From the NCBI RefSeq assembly GCF_000308815.1, contig NZ_BAFX01000110.1, positions 1 through 61,996 of the forward strand: a stretch of 61,996 nucleotides of DNA. The letters are read 5' to 3'. The DNA is from Nocardia concava NBRC 100430 (GTDB lineage Bacteria > Actinomycetota > Actinomycetes > Mycobacteriales > Mycobacteriaceae). Both the position numbers and the translations under genes were made by a program. The notes under the pieces were generated by a model. It was given only the letters and a program-made list of their open reading frames with translations. It had not been told where the DNA came from and searched no databases. Positions 1 through 7,233 of the stretch are shown here, in pieces; positions within the stretch are counted from its first letter, which is position 1; each line of letters begins with the position of its first letter.

Positions 1-177
1 GGTTTGATCGAGCCGCCCGTGGTCTTCGTGGAAGAATATGCTGGCGACCTCTACCTGGAGCGCGAGGCCGAAGTGAAGCGCTATCGCGACGCATTCGCCG
101 AGATCAGCCGGGTAGCGTTGGATCACGACACGAGCCGACAGCTCATCCTGTCGGTAGCGAAGGAGTACGGCGAGTGA
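1..177 (+). CDS. C-terminal end of a DUF5753 (Scr1-like) helix-turn-helix regulator, 5' truncated
   Basis: Frame 1 is open from the window edge and gives 58 residues ending in a TGA stop. The text contains VVFVEEYAGDLYLE, followed by a helix with R-Y-R-D-A-F and ending SVAKEYGE. This is the usual end of the DUF5753 ligand/effector domain that follows an N-terminal HTH_31 domain in actinomycete regulators. The DNA-binding half lies outside the window. The stop overlaps the start of the next gene by four bases (GTGA), which is how this family is usually coupled to a DUF397 partner. The pairing is direct evidence; the regulatory role is inferred from the family. Confidence 0.8.
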   Translation, partial: GLIEPPVVFVEEYAGDLYLEREAEVKRYRDAFAEISRVALDHDTSRQLILSVAKEYGE

Positions 178-383
178 GCATCGACCTATCCGAAGCCCAG
201 TGGTTCAAATCGACTCGCAGCAGCTCTCAGGGCGAATGCCTGGAAGCGGCCCACTTGGACGACGGCCTCGTCGCCGTTCGTGATTCCAAGAACCCCGGCC
301 CCGCACTGGTTTTCGCCCCCGGCGATTGGGATGTGTTCACCGGGGCCATTCGGGCCGGGCGGTTCGATACGTCCCCTCAGTGA
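174..383 (+). CDS. DUF397 domain protein, partner of the upstream DUF5753 regulator
   Basis: A 69-residue protein carrying the DUF397 signature: W-F-K-S-T-R-S near the N terminus, a G-E-C-L-E-A-A strand, V-A-V-R-D-S-K-N-P in the middle and F-A-P-G-D-W-D-V-F near the end. The length is that of the whole family. The GTG start overlaps the stop of the preceding gene by four bases, so translation is probably coupled. DUF397 proteins are small partners of DUF5753 HTH regulators in Streptomyces and Nocardia; some pairs act like antitoxin or developmental switches, but no function can be read here. Its 3' end overlaps the convergent membrane-protein gene by seven bases. Confidence 0.9.
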   Translation: MSIDLSEAQWFKSTRSSSQGECLEAAHLDDGLVAVRDSKNPGPALVFAPGDWDVFTGAIRAGRFDTSPQ

Positions 384-814
384 CCCGGGAGTGACCTGCC
401 GTAGCCGCGCTCGGTTCCCTGCTCGGCAAGGGCGGCGAGGATGCGGGGGTGGACTCGTAGGGTCCAGGTGAAGGCGGCGATCATGAGGACTCCGTACGCC
501 GGGAAAGCGAGGCCGTCGGTATAGGTGCCGATGAGCGCGTGCCAGGCGGTGATTGTCAGATAGAGAGCACCCAAACCCAGCATCGGCCAGGCAAGGCTGC
601 GCCGCACTTGGCGATCCTTACGTTCGTTGACGATCATCTGGTTCCAGCGCACGATCTCGTCGGCCGAAGTGAGCGTTGGCAATTCGCCCGCGTGAAGGGC
701 CTCGTAGAACCGGCGCATCTCGTGCCTGCCGCCGAACCGTCGGCGCCATCGCTCGACGCAGTATCCGATGATCGGTGTGGCGATCGCCGTCGCCACCACA
801 CCGAACCAGCCCAA
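377..814 (-). CDS. small integral membrane protein of unknown function
   Basis: A 145-aa protein with three predicted membrane segments: residues about 4-20 (FGVVATAIATPIIGYCV), 74-94 (a Leu/Ile/Thr-rich helix) and 102-120. A charged cytoplasmic loop (about 22-72, rich in Arg and Glu) lies between the first and second. The first helix is followed by E-R-W-R-R-R, consistent with the positive-inside rule. I do not recognise a family. Codon third positions are GC-rich in this frame, and the overlapping plus-strand frame looks like a shadow. The start is a GTG facing the next secreted-protein gene divergently. The function is unknown; an accessory envelope protein is a guess. Confidence 0.6.
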   Translation of the reverse strand: MGWFGVVATAIATPIIGYCVERWRRRFGGRHEMRRFYEALHAGELPTLTSADEIVRWNQMIVNERKDRQVRRSLAWPMLGLGALYLTITAWHALIGTYTDGLAFPAYGVLMIAAFTWTLRVHPRILAALAEQGTERGYGRSLPGH

Positions 815-980
815 ACCCTCCGGTTCGTTTGTCCGGTCAGTCCAAGCAGAATTCGTTACCCGTAATACAGTCGACCGACAAGATCTTCACCATTCAGGGC
901 GGTCGGTTCGATCTGGGGTGAACGAAGCCCCGGTTATCCGGGGCTACCCCGGAACTGGGGTGTTGACGAAGATCGATTGC

Positions 981-1343
981 ATGCGAAAATTCATGCTCCC
1001 GATCGCCGTTGGCGCGACCATGATCGCCTTCGCTCCGACCGCGTCCGCCTATGAGCTCGACAGCATTACAGTCTCGGCTGCCACCGGGAACTATGGGACC
1101 GGGTGCACGTACACGGTGACAGTCACCGGCATGTACGCCTATTACGCCCGGATCTGGGACAACGGCGTTGCCGTCCCGACCGAGGGCACCGTGAACGGGT
1201 CGGTCATGACCCAGCCGTGGACGCCCACCACCACGGGCACCCACACCCTTATGGCCCGTGTGAACGGCGACCCCACCGACAAGACCATCGTCGTAACCGT
1301 CGGCAACGGCCTCAACCTGGGTAGTTCCTGCATCGGCCTCTAG
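981..1343 (+). CDS. small secreted protein with an Ig-like beta fold
   Basis: The ATG at 981 opens a 120-residue protein with a clear Sec signal peptide: M-R-K, a hydrophobic core (LPIAVGATMIAFAP) and an A-S-A cleavage site after residue 23. The mature part has repeated Thr/Val-rich beta strands (YTVTVTG, TGTHTLMARV, TIVVTVG) and two cysteines about 85 residues apart, one near each end. This fits a disulfide-stabilised immunoglobulin-like domain. Such small secreted proteins are common in Nocardia and usually unnamed. An upstream in-frame extension exists, but the signal peptide fixes the start. It is convergent with the VOC gene, and a strong hairpin follows its stop. Confidence 0.75.
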   Translation: MRKFMLPIAVGATMIAFAPTASAYELDSITVSAATGNYGTGCTYTVTVTGMYAYYARIWDNGVAVPTEGTVNGSVMTQPWTPTTTGTHTLMARVNGDPTDKTIVVTVGNGLNLGSSCIGL

Positions 1344-1368
1344 CTCACAAATCCCATTTACGAATCCC

Positions 1369-1427
1369 ACGAGAATGCACTGGTGCACACGTCTTCTCGA
1401 CGTTTACCTGCACCAGTGCATTCTCGT
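1369..1427. terminator. perfect 19-bp inverted repeat between convergent genes
   Basis: The arms acgagaatgcactggtgca (1369-1387) and its exact reverse complement (1409-1427) enclose a 21-nt loop. The loop itself holds a 5-bp hairpin (acgtc 1389-1393, gacgt 1399-1403). The element lies between two convergent stop codons (1343 and 1438), the expected place for a bidirectional terminator. No long U-run follows on either strand. The 19-bp perfect stem is longer than most terminators here, so a small palindromic repeat element is an alternative. Confidence 0.65.
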
Positions 1428-1437
1428 CGATCAGGAA

Positions 1438-1872
1438 CTAGTCGAGGCAGAATTCGTTGCCTTCGACGTCCTGCATCACCAGGCAGGATTCGTTGAATTC
1501 GTCGGCGAGGAGGAGTTGGTAGCGGGTTGCGCCCAAGGCGATGAGGCGGGCGCATTCGGATTCCAGGACGGCTAGGCGTTCCTCGCCCTTCAGGCCGGTG
1601 GCTACTCGGACATCCAGGTGCACACGGTTTTTGACGACCTTGCCCTCGGGGACCCGTTGGAAGTACAGGCGGGGGCCTACGCCGTTGGGGTCGAGGCAGG
1701 CGAAGGCGGAGCCCTGGCGGTCGGGCGGGAGGGAGGCGTCGAATTCGGACCAGTCGGCGAAGCCGGGCGGGGGCGGGGGGATGACGTAGCCGAGGACCTC
1801 GCACCAGAAGCGGGCTACGCGTTCGGGGTCTTTGCAGTCGAAGGTGACTTGGACCGTTCTGACGGACGTCAT
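1438..1872 (-). CDS. VOC (glyoxalase/bleomycin-resistance fold) family protein
   Basis: A 144-residue protein with the two beta-alpha-beta-beta-beta modules of the vicinal oxygen chelate fold. It opens TVQVTFDCKDPERVARFWCEVLGY, has a middle block F-A-C-L-D-P-N-G and N-R-V-H-L-D-V, and closes V-M-Q-D-V-E-G-N-E-F-C. This N-terminal D-P-x-x-x-A-x-F-W block is typical of actinobacterial glyoxalase-like proteins with unassigned substrates. Metal-ligand candidates are the His in V-H-L-D and the Glu in G-N-E-F. A Pro run (PPPPPG) follows the first strand. No operon partner is evident: the sigma gene downstream begins its own operon. The biochemical role is not known. Confidence 0.85.
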   Translation of the reverse strand: MTSVRTVQVTFDCKDPERVARFWCEVLGYVIPPPPPGFADWSEFDASLPPDRQGSAFACLDPNGVGPRLYFQRVPEGKVVKNRVHLDVRVATGLKGEERLAVLESECARLIALGATRYQLLLADEFNESCLVMQDVEGNEFCLD

Positions 1873-1918
1873 CGGTCCACCTTAGGGGGCGGGCCGCGAG
1901 ATGGCTCGGGGATATTGG

Positions 1919-3064
1919 TCAGGTGTGCAGTGACCGGTGGAGGCGGGCGGCCTCGCGGGTGAGGTGGTCACGTTCGGGGATGGTGGTGGCTGCTCGGGCC
2001 GCTTCGGCGTACAAGATGGCGGCTTGTTCGAGGTCGCCGGTGCGTTCGGTGAGGTAGGCGCGAGCGGCGGTGTGGCGGGGCAGGTTCGGGTCCAGGTCGG
2101 ACAGGGCGGCCAGGCCCGCGCGGGGGCCGTCGGCCTCGCCGACCGCTACGGCGCGGTTGAGGCGGACTATCGGGCTGGCGGTGAGGTCGAGCAGTTCGTC
2201 GTACCACTCGACGATCTGGGACCAGTCGGTGTCGGCGGCGGTAGGGGCGTCCGCGTGCAGGGCTGCGATCGCCGCCTGGGCCTGGTATTCACCGAGGCCG
2301 TGGCGGGCCAGTGCGGCTTGAAGGATCGCCACTCCCTCGGTGATAAGGGCTGTGTCCCACAGGGATCGGTCCTGTTGCGCGAGCGGGATCAGGCTGCCGT
2401 CCGGGCCTGTACGTGAGACTCGGCGGGCGTGATGCAGCAGCATCAGGGCGAGCAGGCCGGAGACTTCGGGATCGTCGGCGGAGGCGGCGAGCTGGCGGGT
2501 GAGGCGGATGGCCTCGGCGGCGAGGTCGATATCGCCGCCGTAGCCCTCGTTGAAGACCAGGTAGAGCACGCGCAGCACGGTCGGTAGATCGCCGGGGCGG
2601 TCGAGGGGCAGGCCGGTGAGGCGCTTCTTGGCGCGGCTGATCCGTTGCGCCATGGTCGCTTCGGGGATCAGGTAGGCCGCGGCGATCTGGCGGGTCGTGA
2701 GGCCGCCGACCGCGCGCAGAGTCAGGGCGACGGCCGAGGCGGGCGGCAGGGAGGGGTGTGCGCACAGGAAGTACAGCCACAGGCTGTCGTCCGTGCCGGG
2801 CACCGGACCCGCCTCCGGCTCGATCTCCACGGCCAGTTCCCGTCCCCGCCTGGATGTTTCGGAGCGGACGGAGTCGAGGAACTTGCGCCAGGCGGTCGTG
2901 ACCAGCCAGCCCTTGGGGTCGCGCGGCGGATCCTCCGGCCAGGTTTCCAGCGCCCGGATCAACGCCTCCTGCACCGCGTCCTCGGCCTCCGCGAACTCGG
3001 CCCCGCGGCGGACGAGGACGCCGATCACCGCGGGGACAAGTTCGCGGAGCAGGGCGTCATTCAC
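1919..3064 (-). CDS. ECF42-type RNA polymerase sigma factor with C-terminal TPR-like extension
   Basis: A 381-residue sigma factor starting at a GTG that overlaps the DGPF gene's stop by four bases. Region 2 is seen in FAEAEDAVQEALIRALETWP and GWLVTTAWRKFLD. Region 4 is seen in LRAVGGLTTRQIAAAYLI followed by MAQRISRAKK. The remaining ~200 residues are helical repeats (LVFNEGYGG, LNRAVAVGEADG, RAYLTERTGDLEQA), the TPR-like extension that defines the ECF42 group. ECF42 genes are nearly always beside DGPF/YCII genes and have no anti-sigma factor. Both hold here. The C-terminal extension is known to be needed for activity in studied members. Longer reading-frame extensions upstream run through the neighbouring genes out of frame and are not real. 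Confidence 0.9.
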   Translation of the reverse strand: MNDALLRELVPAVIGVLVRRGAEFAEAEDAVQEALIRALETWPEDPPRDPKGWLVTTAWRKFLDSVRSETSRRGRELAVEIEPEAGPVPGTDDSLWLYFLCAHPSLPPASAVALTLRAVGGLTTRQIAAAYLIPEATMAQRISRAKKRLTGLPLDRPGDLPTVLRVLYLVFNEGYGGDIDLAAEAIRLTRQLAASADDPEVSGLLALMLLHHARRVSRTGPDGSLIPLAQQDRSLWDTALITEGVAILQAALARHGLGEYQAQAAIAALHADAPTAADTDWSQIVEWYDELLDLTASPIVRLNRAVAVGEADGPRAGLAALSDLDPNLPRHTAARAYLTERTGDLEQAAILYAEAARAATTIPERDHLTREAARLHRSLHT

Positions 3065-3468
3065 TCTGTCACCGTGGGCATTTCGGTGAAGAACGGCCGG
3101 ATCTCGAGCCACTCGTGAATCGGCTTCCCGCCCGCGCCCGGGGCCGCGGACAGCTCGGCGGCCAATTCGAGGGCCCGCTCGTAGGATTCGACGTCGATGA
3201 TGGTCCAGCCGGCGATCAGATCCTTGGTCTCCGCGAACGGACCGTCGGTGACGGGCGGGCGGCCCTCGCCGTCGGAGCGGACCCAGGTGCCGTTCGGGGA
3301 CAGGGCCTGGTGTTCGACGAATTCGCCGGTCTGCTCGAGCCGCTTCCCGAAGTCGCGCATGTACTGGATGTGAGCCGTCACCTCCTCCGGCGTCCACTGA
3401 TCCATGGGCACGTCGTTGACCGGGGCGGGCGCGCCACGATAGTGCTTGAGCAGCAGGTATTTCGGCAT
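3061..3468 (-). CDS. YCII-related DGPF-motif protein
   Basis: A 135-aa protein with the diagnostic motif V-T-D-G-P-F-A-E-T-K-D at about residues 73-83 and the family opening M-P-K-Y-L-L-L. These dimeric alpha-beta (ferredoxin-like) proteins are the usual companions and targets of ECF42 sigma factors. Their biochemical role is unknown. A ribosome-binding site GAGGAG precedes the ATG. The stop overlaps the sigma gene's GTG, and the oxidase-like gene ends 36 bp upstream, so all three minus-strand genes probably form one transcript, read oxidase-like protein, DGPF protein, sigma factor. Confidence 0.92.
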   Translation of the reverse strand: MPKYLLLKHYRGAPAPVNDVPMDQWTPEEVTAHIQYMRDFGKRLEQTGEFVEHQALSPNGTWVRSDGEGRPPVTDGPFAETKDLIAGWTIIDVESYERALELAAELSAAPGAGGKPIHEWLEIRPFFTEMPTVTE

Positions 3469-3504
3469 GATGGTCTCCTCGCTGTCTTTCTCGGGCTTCG
3501 GGAT

Positions 3505-4002
3505 TCAGGCGCGCTGACGCTCGGCGCGCTGGGCGATCAGTTCCTCGACCGGAGTCGGCAGGGTGGTGTCGAAGTCGATGAGTTTGGCCCAGGTCGGGGT
3601 GACGATGATCCGGACCATGCCGTCGTAGAGCGAGCGGACCTCGGCCTCCCACTCGACGCGCTGCTCGGCCGTCATCTGGTAGCTGCCGTTCATCTGCAGG
3701 TACTCCTCCGGGATGCCGTCCACGTCGTCCAATTCGACGGTGCCGCGGATGAGCAGGATCTTGGGCGGGTGCACCTCGGTGTCGATGGTCAGCGCGACCT
3801 GGGGATTGTGCCGCAGCGAATGCAGTTTCGGGGCGTTGCGGGTGGTGCAGAGCACGATCTGCGAGCCGTTCCAGGTGAAGGCGATGGGGATATTGCGGGG
3901 CGTGCCGTCCTTGGCGACATACGCCATGCGCAGCAGGTCGCGGGCCAGCATTTCCTGGCTGAGTGGGCGGTTCAGGATCTCGGTGAGTTCGTTCGGTCCC
4001 AT
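3505..4002 (-). CDS. pyridoxamine 5'-phosphate oxidase-fold (flavin/F420-binding split-barrel) protein
   Basis: A 165-residue protein with the split-barrel fold. It shows RMAYVAKDGTPRNIPIAF, the strand I-V-L-C-T-T-R-N-A-P-K, then L-R-H-N-P-Q-V-A-L-T-I-D. This is the common pattern of FMN- or F420-binding oxidoreductases of the PNPOx-like superfamily. I chose the ATG at 4002 because AAGGAG (4016-4011) lies eight bases before it. A GTG nine codons upstream (4029) lacks that support. It is the first gene of the ECF42 operon and lies directly downstream of a candidate ECF42 promoter. Substrate and cofactor preference cannot be decided from sequence. Confidence 0.85.
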   Translation of the reverse strand: MGPNELTEILNRPLSQEMLARDLLRMAYVAKDGTPRNIPIAFTWNGSQIVLCTTRNAPKLHSLRHNPQVALTIDTEVHPPKILLIRGTVELDDVDGIPEEYLQMNGSYQMTAEQRVEWEAEVRSLYDGMVRIIVTPTWAKLIDFDTTLPTPVEELIAQRAERQRA

Positions 4003-4059
4003 GGTGGTCGCTCCTTCGTCGATGTTCACGAGGCCCGTGTGGGGTGCTCGTACCCCTGG

Positions 4060-4086
4060 GACGGAGCCGCTCGGACGTTCTCGACA
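4060..4086 (-). promoter_or_regulatory. candidate ECF42 promoter of the oxidase-DGPF-sigma operon
   Basis: On the minus strand TGTCGA (4086-4081) is followed after 17 bases by CGTC (4063-4060). The motif described for ECF42 sigma factors in Streptomyces venezuelae is TGTCGA at -35 and CG(A/T)C at -10 (from memory). The spacing is promoter-like, and the element lies about 60 bp before the first gene of the operon that ends with the ECF42 gene, implying autoregulation. It also sits just upstream of the divergent aldo-keto reductase start. Confidence 0.55.
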
Positions 4087-4101
4087 TCCCCTCCGAGCGT
4101 A

Positions 4102-4968
4102 ATGTCGGAAAACATGACCTTTCGAAGCGAGAGCAGCTCAGTTCCGTCCACCGTCCTCAATGACGGGCAGACGATTCCGTCGCTCGGTTTCGGGGTGTTC
4201 CTGGTCGAGGAGGGGGACACCTTCGGGGCCGTGACCACCGCGCTCGAGACGGGATACCGCCACATCGACACGGCCGCCATCTACGGCAACGAGGCCGAGG
4301 TGGGGCGGGCCATCCGGGAGTTCGGGGTGGCGCGGGACGAGGTATACGTCACCACCAAACTGTGGAACTCCGAGCAAGGCTACGACTCCACACTGCGCGC
4401 CTTCGACGCCAGCCTGGAGCGGCTGGGATTGGATCGGCTGGACCTCTATCTGATCCACTGGCCGGTGGCGCAGGCCGATCGGTTCGTCGATACCTTCCGG
4501 GCATTCCAGAAGCTGAAGGCGGAGGGCCGGGTCACCTCGATCGGGGTGTCGAACTTCAATCGCGATCATTTGGAGCGGCTGATCGCGGAGACCGGGGAGA
4601 CGCCGGCCCTGAACCAGATCGAGTTGAGTCCCAATCTGGTGCAGGCGGAGTTGCGGGCCTTCCACACCGAGCACGGGATCGCCACCGAGGCCTGGAGTCC
4701 GCTCGGGCGCGGGGCGGCGCTGACGGATCCGACCATTGCCGCCATCGCGGCCGAGACCGGGCGCACCCCGGCGCAGGTGATCATTCGCTGGCATCTGCAG
4801 CTCGGCAATGTGGTGATCCCGAAGTCGGTGACGCCCAGCCGGATTCGGGAGAACTTCGACGTGTTCTCCTTCGAGCTGACCGACGAGCAGGTGCGCGCCA
4901 TCACCGCACTGGACAGCGGCACCCGCGTCGGCCCGGACCCGGCGGAGTTCACCGCGGGACTGATCTAG
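4102..4968 (+). CDS. aldo/keto reductase (AKR5-like, 2,5-diketo-D-gluconate reductase type)
   Basis: A 288-aa NADPH-dependent aldo-keto reductase. Signatures are G-Y-R-H-I-D-T-A-A-I-Y-G-N-E (catalytic Asp and Tyr), V-T-T-K-L-W (catalytic Lys), L-Y-L-I-H-W-P (catalytic His), I-G-V-S-N-F, and V-I-P-K-S-V with R-I-R-E-N at the cofactor end. The length fits the TIM-barrel family. Two ATGs compete: 4102 and 4114. The second has GGAAA immediately upstream, but the spacing is short. Much longer upstream frames are artefacts. It is divergent from the ECF42 operon and may respond to the same stress, though no matching promoter is seen for it. Substrate unknown; carbonyl detoxification is plausible. 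Confidence 0.93.
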   Translation: MSENMTFRSESSSVPSTVLNDGQTIPSLGFGVFLVEEGDTFGAVTTALETGYRHIDTAAIYGNEAEVGRAIREFGVARDEVYVTTKLWNSEQGYDSTLRAFDASLERLGLDRLDLYLIHWPVAQADRFVDTFRAFQKLKAEGRVTSIGVSNFNRDHLERLIAETGETPALNQIELSPNLVQAELRAFHTEHGIATEAWSPLGRGAALTDPTIAAIAAETGRTPAQVIIRWHLQLGNVVIPKSVTPSRIRENFDVFSFELTDEQVRAITALDSGTRVGPDPAEFTAGLI

Positions 4969-4998
4969 GCGGTCCCGCGGTCGGTTCGAACCCCGGCG

Positions 4999-7071
4999 TC
5001 AGTCGGGGATCGAACCGGTCAGGGGGATATTGACCCAGCTCGGCGCGTCCGGATCCAGGCGCAGGTGCTGGGGCTTCAGACCGGAGTCGGCCAGGACGAT
5101 CATCGGCGGCAGGCCCTTCGGGAAGTTGCTGGCGTACACGTCGATTCGCAGGCGGTGGCCCGGCTGGAGGACAGCGTCGATCGGGGTCACGCCGATATCG
5201 AGGGTGACCGGGACACCGGGAACCGTCTGCTCCCGCTTGGCCAGGTCGAGGAAGTACTGCGGCTCGGTGTAATCGCCATTGGATGACTTCTTGCTGGCGT
5301 CCTCGTCGATCTGCCGCAGCGACGCGACCAGCTGGCCGGTGGCGATCTCGCGCGAACTGCCGTCGGGGGCAACATCATTGACGGTCGCGACCCAGTAGCC
5401 GTCGGCGGCGTCCTCGACGACGTTCAGGTGCACGTTGATCGGACCGGAGATGGTGGTCGCCGCGGCCGCCGGGCTGCTGGTGAAGGTCAGCCCCTCGCTC
5501 TCCCAGATCCGCGAATCGCCGGTGCAGGCCTGGATGATCGAGGTCGCGCCCGCCGTGATGCGGGCGGCGTCCCGGCTGCACAGACTCGCCAGACCGGGCG
5601 CGACGGTTAGGTCGCGAATACCCGCCTGCCGCGAATTCTCCGACAGGCCACCGTCGTAACGGGAGCCGGGGCTGGTGCCGGAGGGGATGTCATCGAGATA
5701 CATGCGCCGGTACACGACCTCGTTGCGCGGGAATTCCGGCGCGTCGGTCCAGCCGCCGCCCTGCTGCTTGACGGTCAGCGGCGTGAATTTCTCGATGCCG
5801 TTGTCGATTCCGCGCAGCCAGTGGTCGAACCAGGCCCGCTGCAACACATCCAGGCGCGGAGGCATGCCCGGATGGCCGAAACCGGCCACGCCCGTGCCGA
5901 GATGGTAGCCGTCGCCCATGATGAGCTTCTTCTGCTCTTCCGGCAGCGGAATCGAGTTGAAGGTGTCGGTAGGCGTGGTGCCGAAGATGTCGAACCAGCC
6001 GCCGACCATGAACGTCGGCACCTGGATGTGGGTGACGTCTGCCTTCAATCCCTTGCGAAAGGGCGAGTTCGGATCGACGAGTTGCTTTGTGCGCGAGGTC
6101 AATTGGTCCGGGCTCATGGCGGTGTAGCCGTTGATCACCACGTCGACCATGGTCAGCGGATCCGCGATCCGGTCCTTCAGCCACTGCAATTGCTGTGCGG
6201 GATCGAACTTTCCGACCAGCAGTGAGGTCACGTCCGGAATCATCTTGAGCGCGTTGACCCCGATCAGCCACGGCACCAGGAACCCGGCCCCGATCCCGCC
6301 GCCGGTGCCCGCGATATCGCCGAAGATGTCGCCGCTGCCTTCGAAGGCGAAGACCGCCTTCAACCCCGGGGGCATCCGATCGGTGGCCTCGAGCGCGCTG
6401 ATCCCGGTGAAGGAGATCCCCATGGTGCCGACATTGCCGTCGCTCCAGGGCTGCCGGGTGATCCAGTCGATGACCTCGGCGATGTCCTGCTTCTCGCGAT
6501 CGCCGAAGACCTGCCAGTCGCCGCCGGAGGTGCCGGTGCCGCGCAGATCGACCTGCACCAGGGTGTAGCCCGCCTCGGCCAACGCCCAATCCTGCACCGC
6601 GGCCTCGATCGCACCGGAATCGGCCTGCCGGGTGATGTCGAAAATCCCGTCCAGCCCGACGCCCGGCAGATTCAGCGACCCGATCCAATTCTCCAGGGGC
6701 TGTTTGATTCCCAGGCCATCCGCGGCGTTCAGCACCGCCTGCCCGACCAGCATCGGCAGCTTCCCGTAGCCCTGCATCTGCAGGACCACCGGCCGCTGCC
6801 CACCCGCGATCCGGCCGTTGCTCGCCGGATGGATGATGTCGGCCTTCAGGACCGTCCCGTCATCCATGGTGATCGGCACCGCCAGATCCGGCGCGATCCC
6901 GTTGTAGGGCTGCGGGCCGTCGACCGCCGCGGTCCAGCCCGCCGCGTACGCGCCGCCGTCGATGCCGGTGAACGCGGTGTCGGACAAGGCCATTGGTGCG
7001 AGAAACGGCGTACACGCGATCACCGCGGAGGCGGCGACCAACCCCTTCGCGGCGAGCTTCACGAATTCCAT
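4999..7071 (-). CDS. secreted CocE/NonD family hydrolase (X-Pro dipeptidyl-peptidase S15 type)
   Basis: A 690-aa protein with an N-terminal signal sequence (K-L-A-A-K-G-L-V-A-A-S-A-V-I-A-C, cleavage around the later A-L-S region). An alpha/beta-hydrolase domain follows, with V-D-L-R-G-T-G-T-S-G-G and the nucleophile elbow G-I-S-F-T-G (Ser about 220). The C-terminal jelly-roll domain (about 450-690) contains the L-Q-P-G-H-R-L-R-I-D-V strand typical of PepX_C. The Cys20-Thr context gives a weak lipoprotein possibility. Family members cleave esters or acyl amides, such as cocaine esterase and glutaryl-7-ACA acylase; the substrate is not predictable. The ATG at 7071 is chosen because it starts the signal peptide. 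It is divergent from an AraC regulator, its likely controller. Confidence 0.88.
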   Translation of the reverse strand: MEFVKLAAKGLVAASAVIACTPFLAPMALSDTAFTGIDGGAYAAGWTAAVDGPQPYNGIAPDLAVPITMDDGTVLKADIIHPASNGRIAGGQRPVVLQMQGYGKLPMLVGQAVLNAADGLGIKQPLENWIGSLNLPGVGLDGIFDITRQADSGAIEAAVQDWALAEAGYTLVQVDLRGTGTSGGDWQVFGDREKQDIAEVIDWITRQPWSDGNVGTMGISFTGISALEATDRMPPGLKAVFAFEGSGDIFGDIAGTGGGIGAGFLVPWLIGVNALKMIPDVTSLLVGKFDPAQQLQWLKDRIADPLTMVDVVINGYTAMSPDQLTSRTKQLVDPNSPFRKGLKADVTHIQVPTFMVGGWFDIFGTTPTDTFNSIPLPEEQKKLIMGDGYHLGTGVAGFGHPGMPPRLDVLQRAWFDHWLRGIDNGIEKFTPLTVKQQGGGWTDAPEFPRNEVVYRRMYLDDIPSGTSPGSRYDGGLSENSRQAGIRDLTVAPGLASLCSRDAARITAGATSIIQACTGDSRIWESEGLTFTSSPAAAATTISGPINVHLNVVEDAADGYWVATVNDVAPDGSSREIATGQLVASLRQIDEDASKKSSNGDYTEPQYFLDLAKREQTVPGVPVTLDIGVTPIDAVLQPGHRLRIDVYASNFPKGLPPMIVLADSGLKPQHLRLDPDAPSWVNIPLTGSIPD

Positions 7072-7090
7072 GGGCCAGATTGTTGCTACC

Positions 7091-7138
7091 GGCGAGTAAT
7101 AAGGACTCGCCCCAGGGCGACATCGTTTTACCCCTGGG
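7091..7138. promoter_or_regulatory. two inverted repeats in the CocE-AraC divergent region
   Basis: ggcgagt (7091-7097) and actcgcc (7105-7111) form a 7-7-7 palindrome. Immediately after it, cccaggg (7111-7117) pairs with ccctggg (7132-7138). Both lie in the 162-bp gap between the hydrolase start (7071) and the AraC-type gene (7234), close to the hydrolase. They may be operator sites or a leader hairpin of the hydrolase mRNA. No consensus is known to me for this regulator. Confidence 0.35.
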
Positions 7139-7233
7139 CGACAGCCTTGGCCAAAACGTTGCGTCCCAGACAATTGGCGGATTAGGTTACGGTCCCGGCT
7201 GGAATTGGCAATCGGTGGGGAGGTGACCGGCCG

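Noticed and set aside
3065..4087. Upstream in-frame extension of the ECF42 sigma factor
   Set aside because: It covers the DGPF and oxidase genes out of frame; the GTGA overlap fixes the sigma start at 3064.
3115..4101. Upstream in-frame extension of the aldo-keto reductase
   Set aside because: It runs antisense through the DGPF and oxidase genes; the conserved domain begins only after 4102.
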